The notes beneath the pieces were generated by a model, which saw only the letters and a list, made by a program, of their open reading frames with translations, had not been told where the DNA came from and ran no database searches. Both the position numbers and the translations under genes were made by a program. This document shows positions 42,112 to 49,845 of a stretch of DNA of 64,000 bases, one piece after another (the first letter of the stretch is position 1; each line of letters starts with the position of its first letter). The stretch comes from Candidatus Electrothrix aarhusensis (lineage in GTDB: Bacteria > Desulfobacterota > Desulfobulbia > Desulfobulbales > Desulfobulbaceae). The stretch lies in contig MTKO01000102.1 of the NCBI GenBank assembly GCA_004028505.1, positions 21,124 through 85,123 of the forward strand. The letters run 5' to 3'.

Positions 42112-42141
42112 TTGACAGTAAAACCGTTTTTGCGGTATTAA
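42112..42141 (+). promoter_or_regulatory. tRNA-Leu promoter
   Basis: TTGACA (42112-42117), 18-bp spacer, TATTAA (42136-42141). The expected transcription start is a few bases before the tRNA at 42155. Confidence 0.75.
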
Positions 42142-42154
42142 TAGCAGCACTTCA

Positions 42155-42242
42155 GCCGGAGTGGTGAAACTGGTAGACGCACTGGACTCAAAATCCAGCG
42201 GGCCTTGCGCCCGTGTCGGTTCGATTCCGACCTCCGGCACCA
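42155..42242 (+). tRNA. tRNA-Leu (anticodon CAA)
   Basis: A complete class II tRNA of 88 nt with encoded CCA. The acceptor stem is GCCGGAG/CTCCGGC, the anticodon stem CTGGA/TCCAG with loop CTCAAAA (anticodon CAA at 42189-42191, reads UUG). The long variable arm and T arm (GTTCGATTC loop region) are present. The encoded CCA is at 42240-42242. The gene stands alone with its own promoter and a terminator, beside the accessory cassette. Confidence 0.97.
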
Positions 42243-42280
42243 TAGTATATTCCATCCACTTTCGTGGATGTTCGATAAAG

Positions 42281-42311
42281 CCCGCAACCTGCAAAGGTGT
42301 GCGGGTTTTTC
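42281..42311 (+). terminator. Terminator after tRNA-Leu
   Basis: CCCGCA (42281-42286) pairs with TGCGGG (42300-42305), with inner ACCT/AGGT pairing, followed by TTTTTCTTT. Confidence 0.85.
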
Positions 42312-42614
42312 TTTGTCTTCTCTTCCATATTTGTCCACATTATCTTTCGTTAGATTTACTGCATGAAGTGGGTACAAAAGCGGGTACAGTGCGATGGGAT
42401 ACATGTACCCGCGTGTCCGTCCCGTTTTTAGTGAGATTGCAGGAATAGCGAAACCTACTGCAATTCAACTCCGCAAGGCAAGATGAAAAATGGGTTGGGC
42501 ACTGTCACGAGCAAAAGCACGGAGCGCCTGCGCTTCTACGGAATTTGCTGCGGCTCACCTATTTCCTCTCGCAGCTTGACATTATGCAGGAAAGATAATA
42601 ATCTACCTCTATAT

Positions 42615-42640
42615 TTGGTCATAATGACTATAATGACCAA
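42615..42640. promoter_or_regulatory. Inverted repeat, possible toxin-antitoxin operator
   Basis: TTGGTCAT (42615-42622) and ATGACCAA (42633-42640) flank a 10-bp spacer. Inside is a direct repeat ATAATGAC-T-ATAATGAC. It lies 25 bp before the vapC remnant, where an antitoxin-operator would be expected if a whole operon once stood here. Confidence 0.45.
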
Positions 42641-42665
42641 CTCGTACAGGGAGAGTCCATAGAAA

Positions 42666-42773
42666 AATCCTCCTCGAAAAGCTTGCCGGTCTTCCGAGAA
42701 CCAAACAGTATATCTCCACGATCACGGTTTCAGAGATAGTGTACGGGGTGATTAAAAGTAAACACCCGGAATA
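42666..42773 (+). pseudogene. Fragment of a vapC PIN-toxin gene, copy of 48023-48130
   Basis: 108 bp without gaps, 98 identical to 48023-48130 inside the intact vapC (10 differences, mostly third positions). It encodes ILLEKLAGLPRTKQYISTIT then VSEIVYGVIKSKHPE and a stop. There is no start codon, no N-terminal FDTDV metal-site segment and no antitoxin. The mostly silent differences suggest that both copies were once under selection and that this one was later truncated. Confidence 0.85.
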
Positions 42774-42981
42774 ACAACTTTTATTGTTTTCTTGAAATTG
42801 TCAGGCTGGATTTTATCTCCCTTATTGGTTTCCGCTTCTACTGGACTGATCCGTCGGTAATGACCTAGAGAGCTGTATTTTTCTGCTTGGTATTCCACCG
42901 GAAAATGTTTACTGTCAATGGATTTGTTAGATATTTTGGAATGAAAATCTGATGCAAATCATTTTAATCAGAGGTTGAGGT

Positions 42982-43452
42982 ATGAAAGAAAAGCTTTTAG
43001 AAACCGCTTCAAAAATAAACCAACCGTCTCCATCGGCGTTAGATGAGTTTTCTCAAAAACATGAAAAACTTGCATTGCAGGGGAATCACTTGATAGCCCA
43101 ACGATCAGATTTTGAAAAACTTGTCGGCCCAGGCAATCAAGCAATGGCGGAAGACAATAACCGTAACTTTGCCAAGTTCATGGTTTCCCTGTTTGCGGAT
43201 TTCAATCCAACGGTGTTGGTGGAAACCGTTCTGTGGGTTTTTCGTGCATATCGCTCACACGGTTTTCAAACAACCTATTGGGCAGCGAATATAAATATTT
43301 GGCTGGATATGCTGAGAGAGGAGCTGTCTGATGAAACTTTTGCAGCAATTTCTCCTTTTTACAACTGGATTATTGTTAACATTCCTGTTTTTGTCAAGCT
43401 GACAGATGAAGCGATTGCTGAATCCGTAAAGACGGATGAGCCAGATCATTAA
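42982..43452 (+). CDS. Uncharacterised helical protein, first gene of the B12/kinase operon
   Basis: A 156-residue protein that I do not recognise. There is no signal peptide or clear membrane helix. The second half is well structured and aromatic-rich: FNPTVLVETVLWVFRAYRSH, then GFQTTYWAANINIWLDMLRE and ISPFYNWIIVNIPVFVKL. It looks all-helical and could bind a hydrophobic ligand or act as a partner. GAGGTTGAGG precedes ATG 42982. It is followed after 47 bp by the B12-binding gene on the same strand, so a role in that signalling pathway is inferred. Confidence 0.75.
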   Translation: MKEKLLETASKINQPSPSALDEFSQKHEKLALQGNHLIAQRSDFEKLVGPGNQAMAEDNNRNFAKFMVSLFADFNPTVLVETVLWVFRAYRSHGFQTTYWAANINIWLDMLREELSDETFAAISPFYNWIIVNIPVFVKLTDEAIAESVKTDEPDH

Positions 43453-43499
43453 TCCATCGTTAATATTGATATTATATTGTAAAGACCAGATAGATAACA

Positions 43500-44141
43500 A
43501 TGATTTCTAGCCAGTTGTATCAAGAGTATCTGAACTGTTTGCTTGAAGGAAAGCGCCTTGATTGCACCCGCATTGTTCAAGACTTGCTTGACCGGGATAT
43601 TCCGATCAAGGCTCTGTATAATGATCTTTTTGAAAAAAGCCTTTATCGAGTTGGTCAGCTTTGGGAGTTTAATCGGATATCAGTGGCAAAAGAGCATCTG
43701 GCAACGGCCATTACCGAAGGACTTTTAAATCTGGTCTATCCCAGGCTGTTTGAACTTGAACACCAGCACAAGGGGAAACGTATTGTGATATCATGTGCTG
43801 CCAACGAGTTCCATCAAATAGGTGGAAAGATGGTAGCTGATATCTGTGAACTCAACGGATGGGATGCAGAATTTCTAGGTGCCAACATGCCGCTTGACCA
43901 TATGCTTTTGCATATCCAAGAGACAAAGCCTGATCTGGTTGGATTATCATTAACTGTTTATTTCAATATGTCCTCCCTAAAAAAAGGAATTGAGGTAATC
44001 CGCTCTAACTTTACCCATCTTGATATTTTCGTGGGAGGGCAGGCATTTTTATGGGGCGGAACGGAGATGCTGAAACACTATTCAGGTGTTGAATATATTC
44101 CGACCTTGAATGATATCGAGAAGTCCATCAAAGAGTCCTGA
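43500..44141 (+). CDS. Free-standing cobalamin-binding sensor protein, CarH/AerR-like
   Basis: A 213-residue protein with a helical B12-cap domain (residues about 1-90) followed by a Rossmann-type B12-binding domain (about 92-213). The cap has W55-x9-E65-H66 (WEFNRISVAKEH), the signature of CarH/AerR-type B12 photoreceptors. The B12 domain has E103-x-H105-x2-G108 (ANEFHQIGG), with H105 as the likely lower axial cobalt ligand, then SLT at 150-152 and VGGQ at 178-181. There is no DNA-binding domain and no methyltransferase partner nearby. Two bases after its stop lies a histidine kinase gene, so it probably feeds a two-component pathway. Light sensing by adenosylcobalamin is an inference; redox or cobalamin sensing is the alternative. 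Confidence 0.85.
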   Translation: MISSQLYQEYLNCLLEGKRLDCTRIVQDLLDRDIPIKALYNDLFEKSLYRVGQLWEFNRISVAKEHLATAITEGLLNLVYPRLFELEHQHKGKRIVISCAANEFHQIGGKMVADICELNGWDAEFLGANMPLDHMLLHIQETKPDLVGLSLTVYFNMSSLKKGIEVIRSNFTHLDIFVGGQAFLWGGTEMLKHYSGVEYIPTLNDIEKSIKES

Positions 44142-44142
44142 A

Positions 44143-45306
44143 ATGATACCTGATGAAATATTACATCGTGAAGGGTTTTGCTATCTCAATACCCGTGCTT
44201 CTCATCTGCTGTTTGTTCTCAGGAAAGACGGCAGGATTGTTCAAGCGAATGACTCTGCAACTCGTGTGACGGGAGATAATATAATCGGCAAGAATTTCTG
44301 CGAGGTACTGGTTGATTTTACCTGGAAGGCTGATCTTCACTCATTCGCTCTCGACTCCTCGGAAGAGTACATAATGAGCATTGGCACTGTTTCCGGGTTG
44401 CCGCAAAGTTACTATTTTACCTTTCAACAGGTTGCTGAAGACATTATAGCTTTTGGTCGTCTTGATGTGGAAGAGCTTGAATCAATGCGTAAAGAAATAT
44501 TGGTGTTGAATCAGGAATTGAATAATGCTACGCGAGAGCTGCACAAGAAAAACGCAACGTTAAAAAGGCTGAATGCGGAAAAGAACCGATTTTTAGGGAT
44601 GGCGGCTCATGATTTGCGAAAACCTATTGGTTTATTGATGACCTATTCCGGTTTCCTTGTCGAGGAGACGGCAGATGTTCTGAACTCGGAGCACCTGGGC
44701 TTTCTGGAAACCATCCACGCTTCTTGTGGAAACATGGCCCAGCTTGTGGACGACCTGCTGGACGTCAGTGCCATTGAGGCCGGTGTTTTCCCTTTGAGGC
44801 TTGAACACGTCAATCTTGCCGCTCTCTTCTCAGCAAGCCTTGAGCCGAACAGGGTCCAGGCTTGCCAAAAGGGTGTTCAGTTAGATGTGGATTGCAGAGG
44901 CCTCTCAGGTGCAATTTTGGATGCGGCTAAAATTGAGCAGGTCATCGGCAACCTGGTGGCCAATGCCATTGAATATTCTGTCCCTGGTGCAGTCGTTGCT
45001 GTCAGGCTTACATGTGATGACCGGTTTATTCGATTTTTTGTGCAGGATCACGGCTCCGGTATCTTGCCGGAAGAGGTTGGACAACTCTTCAAGCCCTTTC
45101 AAAAAGCAAGCACCGTAAAAACAGCAGGTGAACGCAGTACCGGGCTCGGCCTGCTGATTTCACGGAAAATTATTGACGCCCATAGCGGTAAAATATGGGT
45201 AGACAGTCAGCCGGGCCAGGGGAGTACATTTCATTTTGAAATCCCAGCACAGGGAGATAACCACCGAGACACAGATGAATATCCGTTTGACAGGCTCAGT
45301 ATATAG
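44143..45306 (+). CDS. PAS-domain sensor histidine kinase
   Basis: Cytoplasmic histidine kinase of 387 residues from ATG 44143, one base after the B12-protein stop. An upstream in-frame ATG at 44110 inside that gene is less likely. It has no membrane segment. Order: a PAS-like domain (about 15-105), a coiled coil (about 110-148), HisKA with phospho-acceptor H156 (FLGMAAHDLRKPIG), then HATPase_c with NLVANAIEYS (N box), DHGSGI (G1) and STGLGLLISRKI (G2). With no transmembrane input it is well placed to receive the signal of the adjacent B12 protein. The next gene could be its phosphorelay partner. Confidence 0.9.
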   Translation: MIPDEILHREGFCYLNTRASHLLFVLRKDGRIVQANDSATRVTGDNIIGKNFCEVLVDFTWKADLHSFALDSSEEYIMSIGTVSGLPQSYYFTFQQVAEDIIAFGRLDVEELESMRKEILVLNQELNNATRELHKKNATLKRLNAEKNRFLGMAAHDLRKPIGLLMTYSGFLVEETADVLNSEHLGFLETIHASCGNMAQLVDDLLDVSAIEAGVFPLRLEHVNLAALFSASLEPNRVQACQKGVQLDVDCRGLSGAILDAAKIEQVIGNLVANAIEYSVPGAVVAVRLTCDDRFIRFFVQDHGSGILPEEVGQLFKPFQKASTVKTAGERSTGLGLLISRKIIDAHSGKIWVDSQPGQGSTFHFEIPAQGDNHRDTDEYPFDRLSI

Positions 45307-45321
45307 ATAAGGAGAACCGGC

Positions 45322-47658
45322 ATGAAAGAAGACAATCTCATTCTGATTGTGGATGATGATCCGCAGGTACTCTTCGCCACAGTGAGAATCTTGAAAAAAG
45401 CCGGGTACACGGTGATCACAGCCTCTTCAGGGTATGAGGGACTTCAAACGGCAAGAGAACGTATGCCTGATCTGCTTTTGCTCGACGTTATGTTGCCTGA
45501 CATTGACGGTATAGAGGTTTGTAAGCATTTAAAAGGAGGCGAAATGACCTCACACCTCTTTGTCTGCCTCCTTTCTGGACTAAGAAGAGCGTCCGAAGAA
45601 CAAGCTCTTGGTCTTGAAAGCGGTGCGGACGACTATATCGCCAGACCCATTGAGAACCGGGAACTGCTTGCCAGGGTACAGGCCATGCTCCGGCTGATCA
45701 ACGCGGAAAAGGAACTCTACGATAATCGAAAGCAGTTGAAAAGGCTTGTAGAGGAGAGAACGGCTCAGCTGTTTATTAATGAAGCGCAATTCAGGCTGCT
45801 GACAGAGTCTATCAAAGATGTTTTTTGGATGAGCACCTACGGTTTAGAGGAAATTGTTTACATAAGCCCGTCCTATCAGAGGTTATGGGAAAGGGATATA
45901 GAATTGGTCTATAAAGAATCAACGTCTTTTTTGGAAGCTCTTCATCCTGATGATATGGATGCATATCTGGATGTGATTGCGTCCTATCATGCAAAGGGTA
46001 AAGCATACGCCTGCGAATATCGGATAATAAAGAAAGACGGGGAGATAAGGTGGATCAGTGAAAGAGGCTACCCTGTTGAGGAACCCTTGGAGGGACAGTT
46101 GCTGATGAGCGGGATATGTACTGACATATCCGAGCAAAAAAGAATAGAGATAGCCTTGCGTGAAAGTGAGGAAAAATATCGTTCAATGATGGAGTCTATG
46201 GATGATGCGGCCTATATTTGTTCGGCTGATTATCGGATAGAGTACATGAATTCGGCCATGATCGAAAAAATAGGCCGGGATGCAACAGGAGAACAATGCC
46301 ACACGGCAATTTTTGGAAGGCAAGAACAGTGCCCTTGGTGCCAGCATGAGAAAGTCATGAGAGGAGAAACCTTAAAAACGGAGTTTGAAGAACCAGGTAC
46401 CGGTAACGTGTACTCTATTTCCCATTCACCGATTTTCCATACCAATGGTACGATATCAACACTTTCTTTATATCACGATATCACGGAAACAAAAAAACTA
46501 GAGGCTCGTATTCAGCAGGCTCAAAAAATGGAGTCTATCGGCAGCCTTGCCGGAGGGATTGCTCACGATTTTAACAATATATTATGCCCGATTATAGGTA
46601 TGTCAGAGCTGCTCATGTTGAACTCCCCTCATGGGAGCCAAGTATACGAAGACGCGCAAATGATTTTCAATGCAGGAAAAAGAGGGGGCGACCTTGTCAA
46701 ACAGATTCTTTCCTTCAGCCGTCAGTCGAAGCATACATTTATTCCTGTTTACATTCAGCAAATTTTAAAAGAGGTGTTGAAGCTCAGCCGTTCCAGCATA
46801 CCGACCTACATAGAAATTGAACAAGATATCCAAACCGACTGCAGTTCGGTGCTGGCAAATCCGACACAGATTCACCAGGTGATCATGAATATCATGACCA
46901 ATGCTTACCATGCCGTTGAGTCAAGCAGTGGAAAAATTATTGTCACATTACATGAAACCTCCCTGGCATCTGATGCGTTGCAGGATATTGCTCTTTCAGT
47001 GGATCGATACGCACTTCTTTCCATTACAGACTCTGGGCATGGGATGCCAGCTGATCTTATGGATAAAATTTTTGACCCGTATTTTACGACAAAAGAGCAG
47101 GGCAAGGGGACTGGACTCGGGCTTGCTGTTGCCTATGGCATTATCAAAGAGCATAAAGGGGAAATACAAGTATGCAGCGAAGTGGGCAAAGGCAGTACTT
47201 TTAATGTTTACATTCCATTGATGGAGAAACAGGTTGTATCCAATACTATTGGTGATAGTGCATTAAGTCCAACAGGCAAGGAACATATTCTCTTGGTGGA
47301 TGATGAAGAACCCATTGCCCTGCTTGAAAAGAAGATGTTGGAACAGCTTGGCTATCAGGTAACCATGCATATACATTCATCAGAGGCACTTGAAGCCTTT
47401 AGAGCCGAACCTGATGTTTTCGATTTGGTCATTTCTGATATGGCTATGCCGAGCATGACCGGAGATCAGCTGGCTATGGAATTATTAGCCATCCGGCATG
47501 ATATTCCCATCATCATCAGCTCTGGATTTAGTGAACGGCTTGATAATGGGAGGGGGGCTAAAATCGGGATTAAGGATTTTCTTGAGAAACCCTTCTTAAA
47601 GTCGAAGTTAGCTAAAACAGTTCGAAAAGTGTTGGATGCGGCCAAATTTGAAAATTGA
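45322..47658 (+). CDS. Hybrid histidine kinase: receiver-PAS-PAS-HisKA-HATPase-receiver
   Basis: A 778-residue cytoplasmic protein. It begins with a receiver domain (DDD at 11-13, phospho-site D55, S86); the usual Lys before the last Pro is Arg (ARP, R109). Two PAS/PAC units follow (about 150-272 and 283-392), and the second carries C338-x2-C341 (CPWC). HisKA has H416 (GGIAHDFNNIL), and the kinase core has MTNAYHA, DSGHGM and GKGTGLGL. A C-terminal receiver has D661/D662, D707 and FLEKPF with the normal Lys. It begins 15 bp after the previous kinase, with AAGGAG upstream. The first receiver is a plausible target of that kinase. No output DNA-binding domain is present. Confidence 0.92.
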   Translation: MKEDNLILIVDDDPQVLFATVRILKKAGYTVITASSGYEGLQTARERMPDLLLLDVMLPDIDGIEVCKHLKGGEMTSHLFVCLLSGLRRASEEQALGLESGADDYIARPIENRELLARVQAMLRLINAEKELYDNRKQLKRLVEERTAQLFINEAQFRLLTESIKDVFWMSTYGLEEIVYISPSYQRLWERDIELVYKESTSFLEALHPDDMDAYLDVIASYHAKGKAYACEYRIIKKDGEIRWISERGYPVEEPLEGQLLMSGICTDISEQKRIEIALRESEEKYRSMMESMDDAAYICSADYRIEYMNSAMIEKIGRDATGEQCHTAIFGRQEQCPWCQHEKVMRGETLKTEFEEPGTGNVYSISHSPIFHTNGTISTLSLYHDITETKKLEARIQQAQKMESIGSLAGGIAHDFNNILCPIIGMSELLMLNSPHGSQVYEDAQMIFNAGKRGGDLVKQILSFSRQSKHTFIPVYIQQILKEVLKLSRSSIPTYIEIEQDIQTDCSSVLANPTQIHQVIMNIMTNAYHAVESSSGKIIVTLHETSLASDALQDIALSVDRYALLSITDSGHGMPADLMDKIFDPYFTTKEQGKGTGLGLAVAYGIIKEHKGEIQVCSEVGKGSTFNVYIPLMEKQVVSNTIGDSALSPTGKEHILLVDDEEPIALLEKKMLEQLGYQVTMHIHSSEALEAFRAEPDVFDLVISDMAMPSMTGDQLAMELLAIRHDIPIIISSGFSERLDNGRGAKIGIKDFLEKPFLKSKLAKTVRKVLDAAKFEN

Positions 47659-47701
47659 GGTTGATTGAACAGATTGATCAAATCGTACAGCAGGAGTCAA
47701 T

Positions 47702-47980
47702 ATGACAACAGTATCAGTAGCAAATGCAAAAAGCCATTTATCCGAACTTATAGCAAAAAGCGCCTATGCTCATGAACGATTTATAATCACCAAGAGAGAT
47801 AAACCGGTCGCCGCCTTGGTCAGTCTTGAAGATTTGCAAATTATTGAGCAGCATGAAGAACGGCAGGGGCTGGCTTCTCTTGTCGGGCAATGGAAAGATT
47901 TTGAAGAGGTGGGAGAGCAGATCAGTGACCTGCATCAGTTACGAAAGGATGCAGGAACGAGAAAAGATGTTTCTCTTTGA
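47702..47980 (+). CDS. Phd/YefM-family antitoxin
   Basis: A 92-residue antitoxin. The N-terminal DNA-binding part is typical of Phd/YefM (VSVANAKSHLSELIAKSA, then ERFIITKRDKPVAALVSLED), and the C-terminal acidic/helical part should wrap the toxin. CAGGAG precedes ATG 47702. It overlaps the toxin gene by 14 bp, so the two are translationally coupled. It is expected to repress its own operon. Confidence 0.9.
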   Translation: MTTVSVANAKSHLSELIAKSAYAHERFIITKRDKPVAALVSLEDLQIIEQHEERQGLASLVGQWKDFEEVGEQISDLHQLRKDAGTRKDVSL

Positions 47981-48389
47981 TACGGATGTCATCACCAATA
48001 TTCTGAAAAAAAGCCCCTCGGGAATCCTCCTTAAAAAGCTCGCCGGTCTTCCGAGAACCAAACAGTATATTTCTACGATTACGGTTTCAGAGATAGTGTA
48101 CGGGGCGGTTAAAAGTAACCGCCCGGAATATCATCTGAACAACCTTGAACACCTTTTGCTGCCTTCTGTCAATTTGGTGGGATTTGATACCAAGGCAGCC
48201 TGTGTCTGCGGGCGGCTCCGGGCTGAACTGGAAAAAAAAGGTCAGCGGCTTGACCTTGCCGACCTTGAAATAGCCGGAATAGCCATTGCTGGTGATTTCA
48301 CCCTTGTGACAGGGAATGTTCGCCATTTCGGCAGGATTGACGGGCTGAAGGTTGAAAATTGGCTTCAGCTTGATTCACCGTTTCCATAA
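47967..48389 (+). CDS. vapC: VapC-type PIN-domain toxin
   Basis: A 140-residue PIN-domain RNase. ATG 47967 is chosen because it gives MFLFDTDVITNILK, with the first metal-binding Asp residues. Other acidic ligands are in TVSEIVYG (Glu) and RLDLADLEIAGIA (Asp), and the final TGNVRHF (N/D position) is typical. It overlaps its antitoxin by 14 bp. Its last 92 bp overlap the 3' end of hsdM on the other strand. Residues 20-54 are encoded by the segment duplicated at 42666-42773. Confidence 0.92.
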   Translation: MFLFDTDVITNILKKSPSGILLKKLAGLPRTKQYISTITVSEIVYGAVKSNRPEYHLNNLEHLLLPSVNLVGFDTKAACVCGRLRAELEKKGQRLDLADLEIAGIAIAGDFTLVTGNVRHFGRIDGLKVENWLQLDSPFP

Positions 48390-49845
48390 CCGCCTTAAAA
48401 CTGGCTAAGCCTGCCTCAATGGTTTCGATGATTTCAGAGGCGAGAATATCCGGGTCAGGGAGATTATCCAGATCCGCTAGGCTTTTATCTTTGAGCCAGA
48501 AGATGTCCAGGTTGGTTTTATCCCGCGCAACGATTTCCTCGAAGCTGAATTTTTTCCAGCGACCTTCTGGATTATCCGCAGACCAAGTTTCCTGCCGATC
48601 ATGCCTACTGCCCGGATGATAGCAGGTGATGAAATCCTCCAAATCTGCCAGTCGCATGGTTTTCTTCTTCAAGGTATGGTGGATATTGGTCCGGTAATCG
48701 TAGATCCAGACCTCGCGGGTCCACGGTTCCGGGGAAGCAGGCTGATTGTCAAAGAACAGGACATTAGCTTTAACCCCCTGCCGATAAAAGATGCCGGTGG
48801 GCAGGCGGAGGATGGTATGTAAATCCGTTGTCCGCAGCAGCTCTTTCCTGACGATCTCGCCAGCGCCGCCTTCAAAAAGGACATTATCGGGCAGGACCAC
48901 TGCTGCCTGGCCCGTGGATTTGAGCAGGCTTCTGATGTGCTGCAAGAAATTGAGCTGTTTATTGGAGGTGCTGGCCCAGAAATCCTGGCGATTATAGACC
49001 AGATCGGTCTGATCCTGTTCCCCCTCCTCATTGGTGAAGGTCATGCTGCTTTTTTTACCAAAGGGCGGGTTGGCCAGCACGTAATCAAAGCGTTTGCCCT
49101 CATCCGCCACCAGGGCATCTGCTGAGGAGATAAAGGTTTCCCCGTCGATCTGGCCGATGTTATGGAGAAACATATTCATCAGGGCCAGCCGCCGGGTGTT
49201 GGCCACGATCTCATTGCCGTGAAAGGTCTTGTCTTTCAGGAATTCCTTCTGCTCGCGGTTCAGGGCATGATTGACCACAATATGGTCATAGGCTGCCAGG
49301 AAAAAACCGCCGGTTCCACAGGCCGGGTCAGCAATGGTCTTTTCCGGCTCCGGGCGGATGCACTCGACCATAGCCTTGATCAGGGAACGCGGGGTGAAAT
49401 ACTGACCAGCCCCGCTCTTGGTGTCTTCGGCGTTTTTCTCCAGCAGGCCTTCGTAGATCTTGCCTTTCAGGTCCGTGCCCATCATGGACCATTTTTCCTT
49501 GTCCACCATGTCGATGATCTTGAAGAGCTTGGCCGGGTCCTGAATTTTGTTTTGTGATTTGATGAAGATCTGGCCCAGGGTACCTTGGGCCTTGGCCAGC
49601 TCGCTCAGGGTTTGGTTATAATGACTTTCTAGGGCCGCGCCTCGTTTGCTTTTCAGATCCTCCCAGCCGTGGCCTGCCGGGACATGGAGGTCGCGGTTAT
49701 AGGGTGGTTTGGCGAATTCGTCCGCCATTTTGAGGAAGAGCAGGTAGGTGAGTTGTTCCAGGTAATCGCCATAGCCTACGCCGTCGTCGCGGAGGATGTT
49801 GGCAAAACTCCATACTTTTGATACGATTCCAGATTCGTTGCTCAT
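48298..49845 (-). CDS. hsdM: Type I restriction-modification system methyltransferase subunit HsdM
   Basis: Adenine-N6 methyltransferase subunit, 515 residues. The N-terminal helical HsdM domain (IVSKVWSFANILRDDG, YGDYLEQLTYLLFLKMADEF) is followed by motif I IADPACGTGGFFLAAYDHI and motif IV NPPFG. The last 25-30 residues (from about EANFQPSARQ) lie opposite the vapC 3' end and look unlike a conserved tail, so the natural stop may have been replaced. It overlaps hsdS by 4 bp, last gene of the operon. Confidence 0.93.
   Translation of the reverse strand: MSNESGIVSKVWSFANILRDDGVGYGDYLEQLTYLLFLKMADEFAKPPYNRDLHVPAGHGWEDLKSKRGAALESHYNQTLSELAKAQGTLGQIFIKSQNKIQDPAKLFKIIDMVDKEKWSMMGTDLKGKIYEGLLEKNAEDTKSGAGQYFTPRSLIKAMVECIRPEPEKTIADPACGTGGFFLAAYDHIVVNHALNREQKEFLKDKTFHGNEIVANTRRLALMNMFLHNIGQIDGETFISSADALVADEGKRFDYVLANPPFGKKSSMTFTNEEGEQDQTDLVYNRQDFWASTSNKQLNFLQHIRSLLKSTGQAAVVLPDNVLFEGGAGEIVRKELLRTTDLHTILRLPTGIFYRQGVKANVLFFDNQPASPEPWTREVWIYDYRTNIHHTLKKKTMRLADLEDFITCYHPGSRHDRQETWSADNPEGRWKKFSFEEIVARDKTNLDIFWLKDKSLADLDNLPDPDILASEIIETIEAGLASFKAVMETVNQAEANFQPSARQSCRNGEHSLSQG

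Larger units (their letters stand above)
42243..42981. other. Gene-free boundary region after tRNA-Leu
   Basis: A 740-bp region with no intact gene. It contains the terminator at 42281-42311, an inverted repeat at 42615-42640, the vapC remnant at 42666-42773 and a weak promoter candidate TTTACT (42908-42913), 18 bp, TATTTT (42932-42937) for the signalling operon. No integrase gene or second tRNA 3' end is seen, so an attachment site is not demonstrated. Confidence 0.6.

Noticed and set aside
42243..42660. tRNA-Leu as an integration site for a phage or island
   Set aside because: No integrase gene and no second copy of the tRNA 3' end was found in the window, so an attachment site is not supported.
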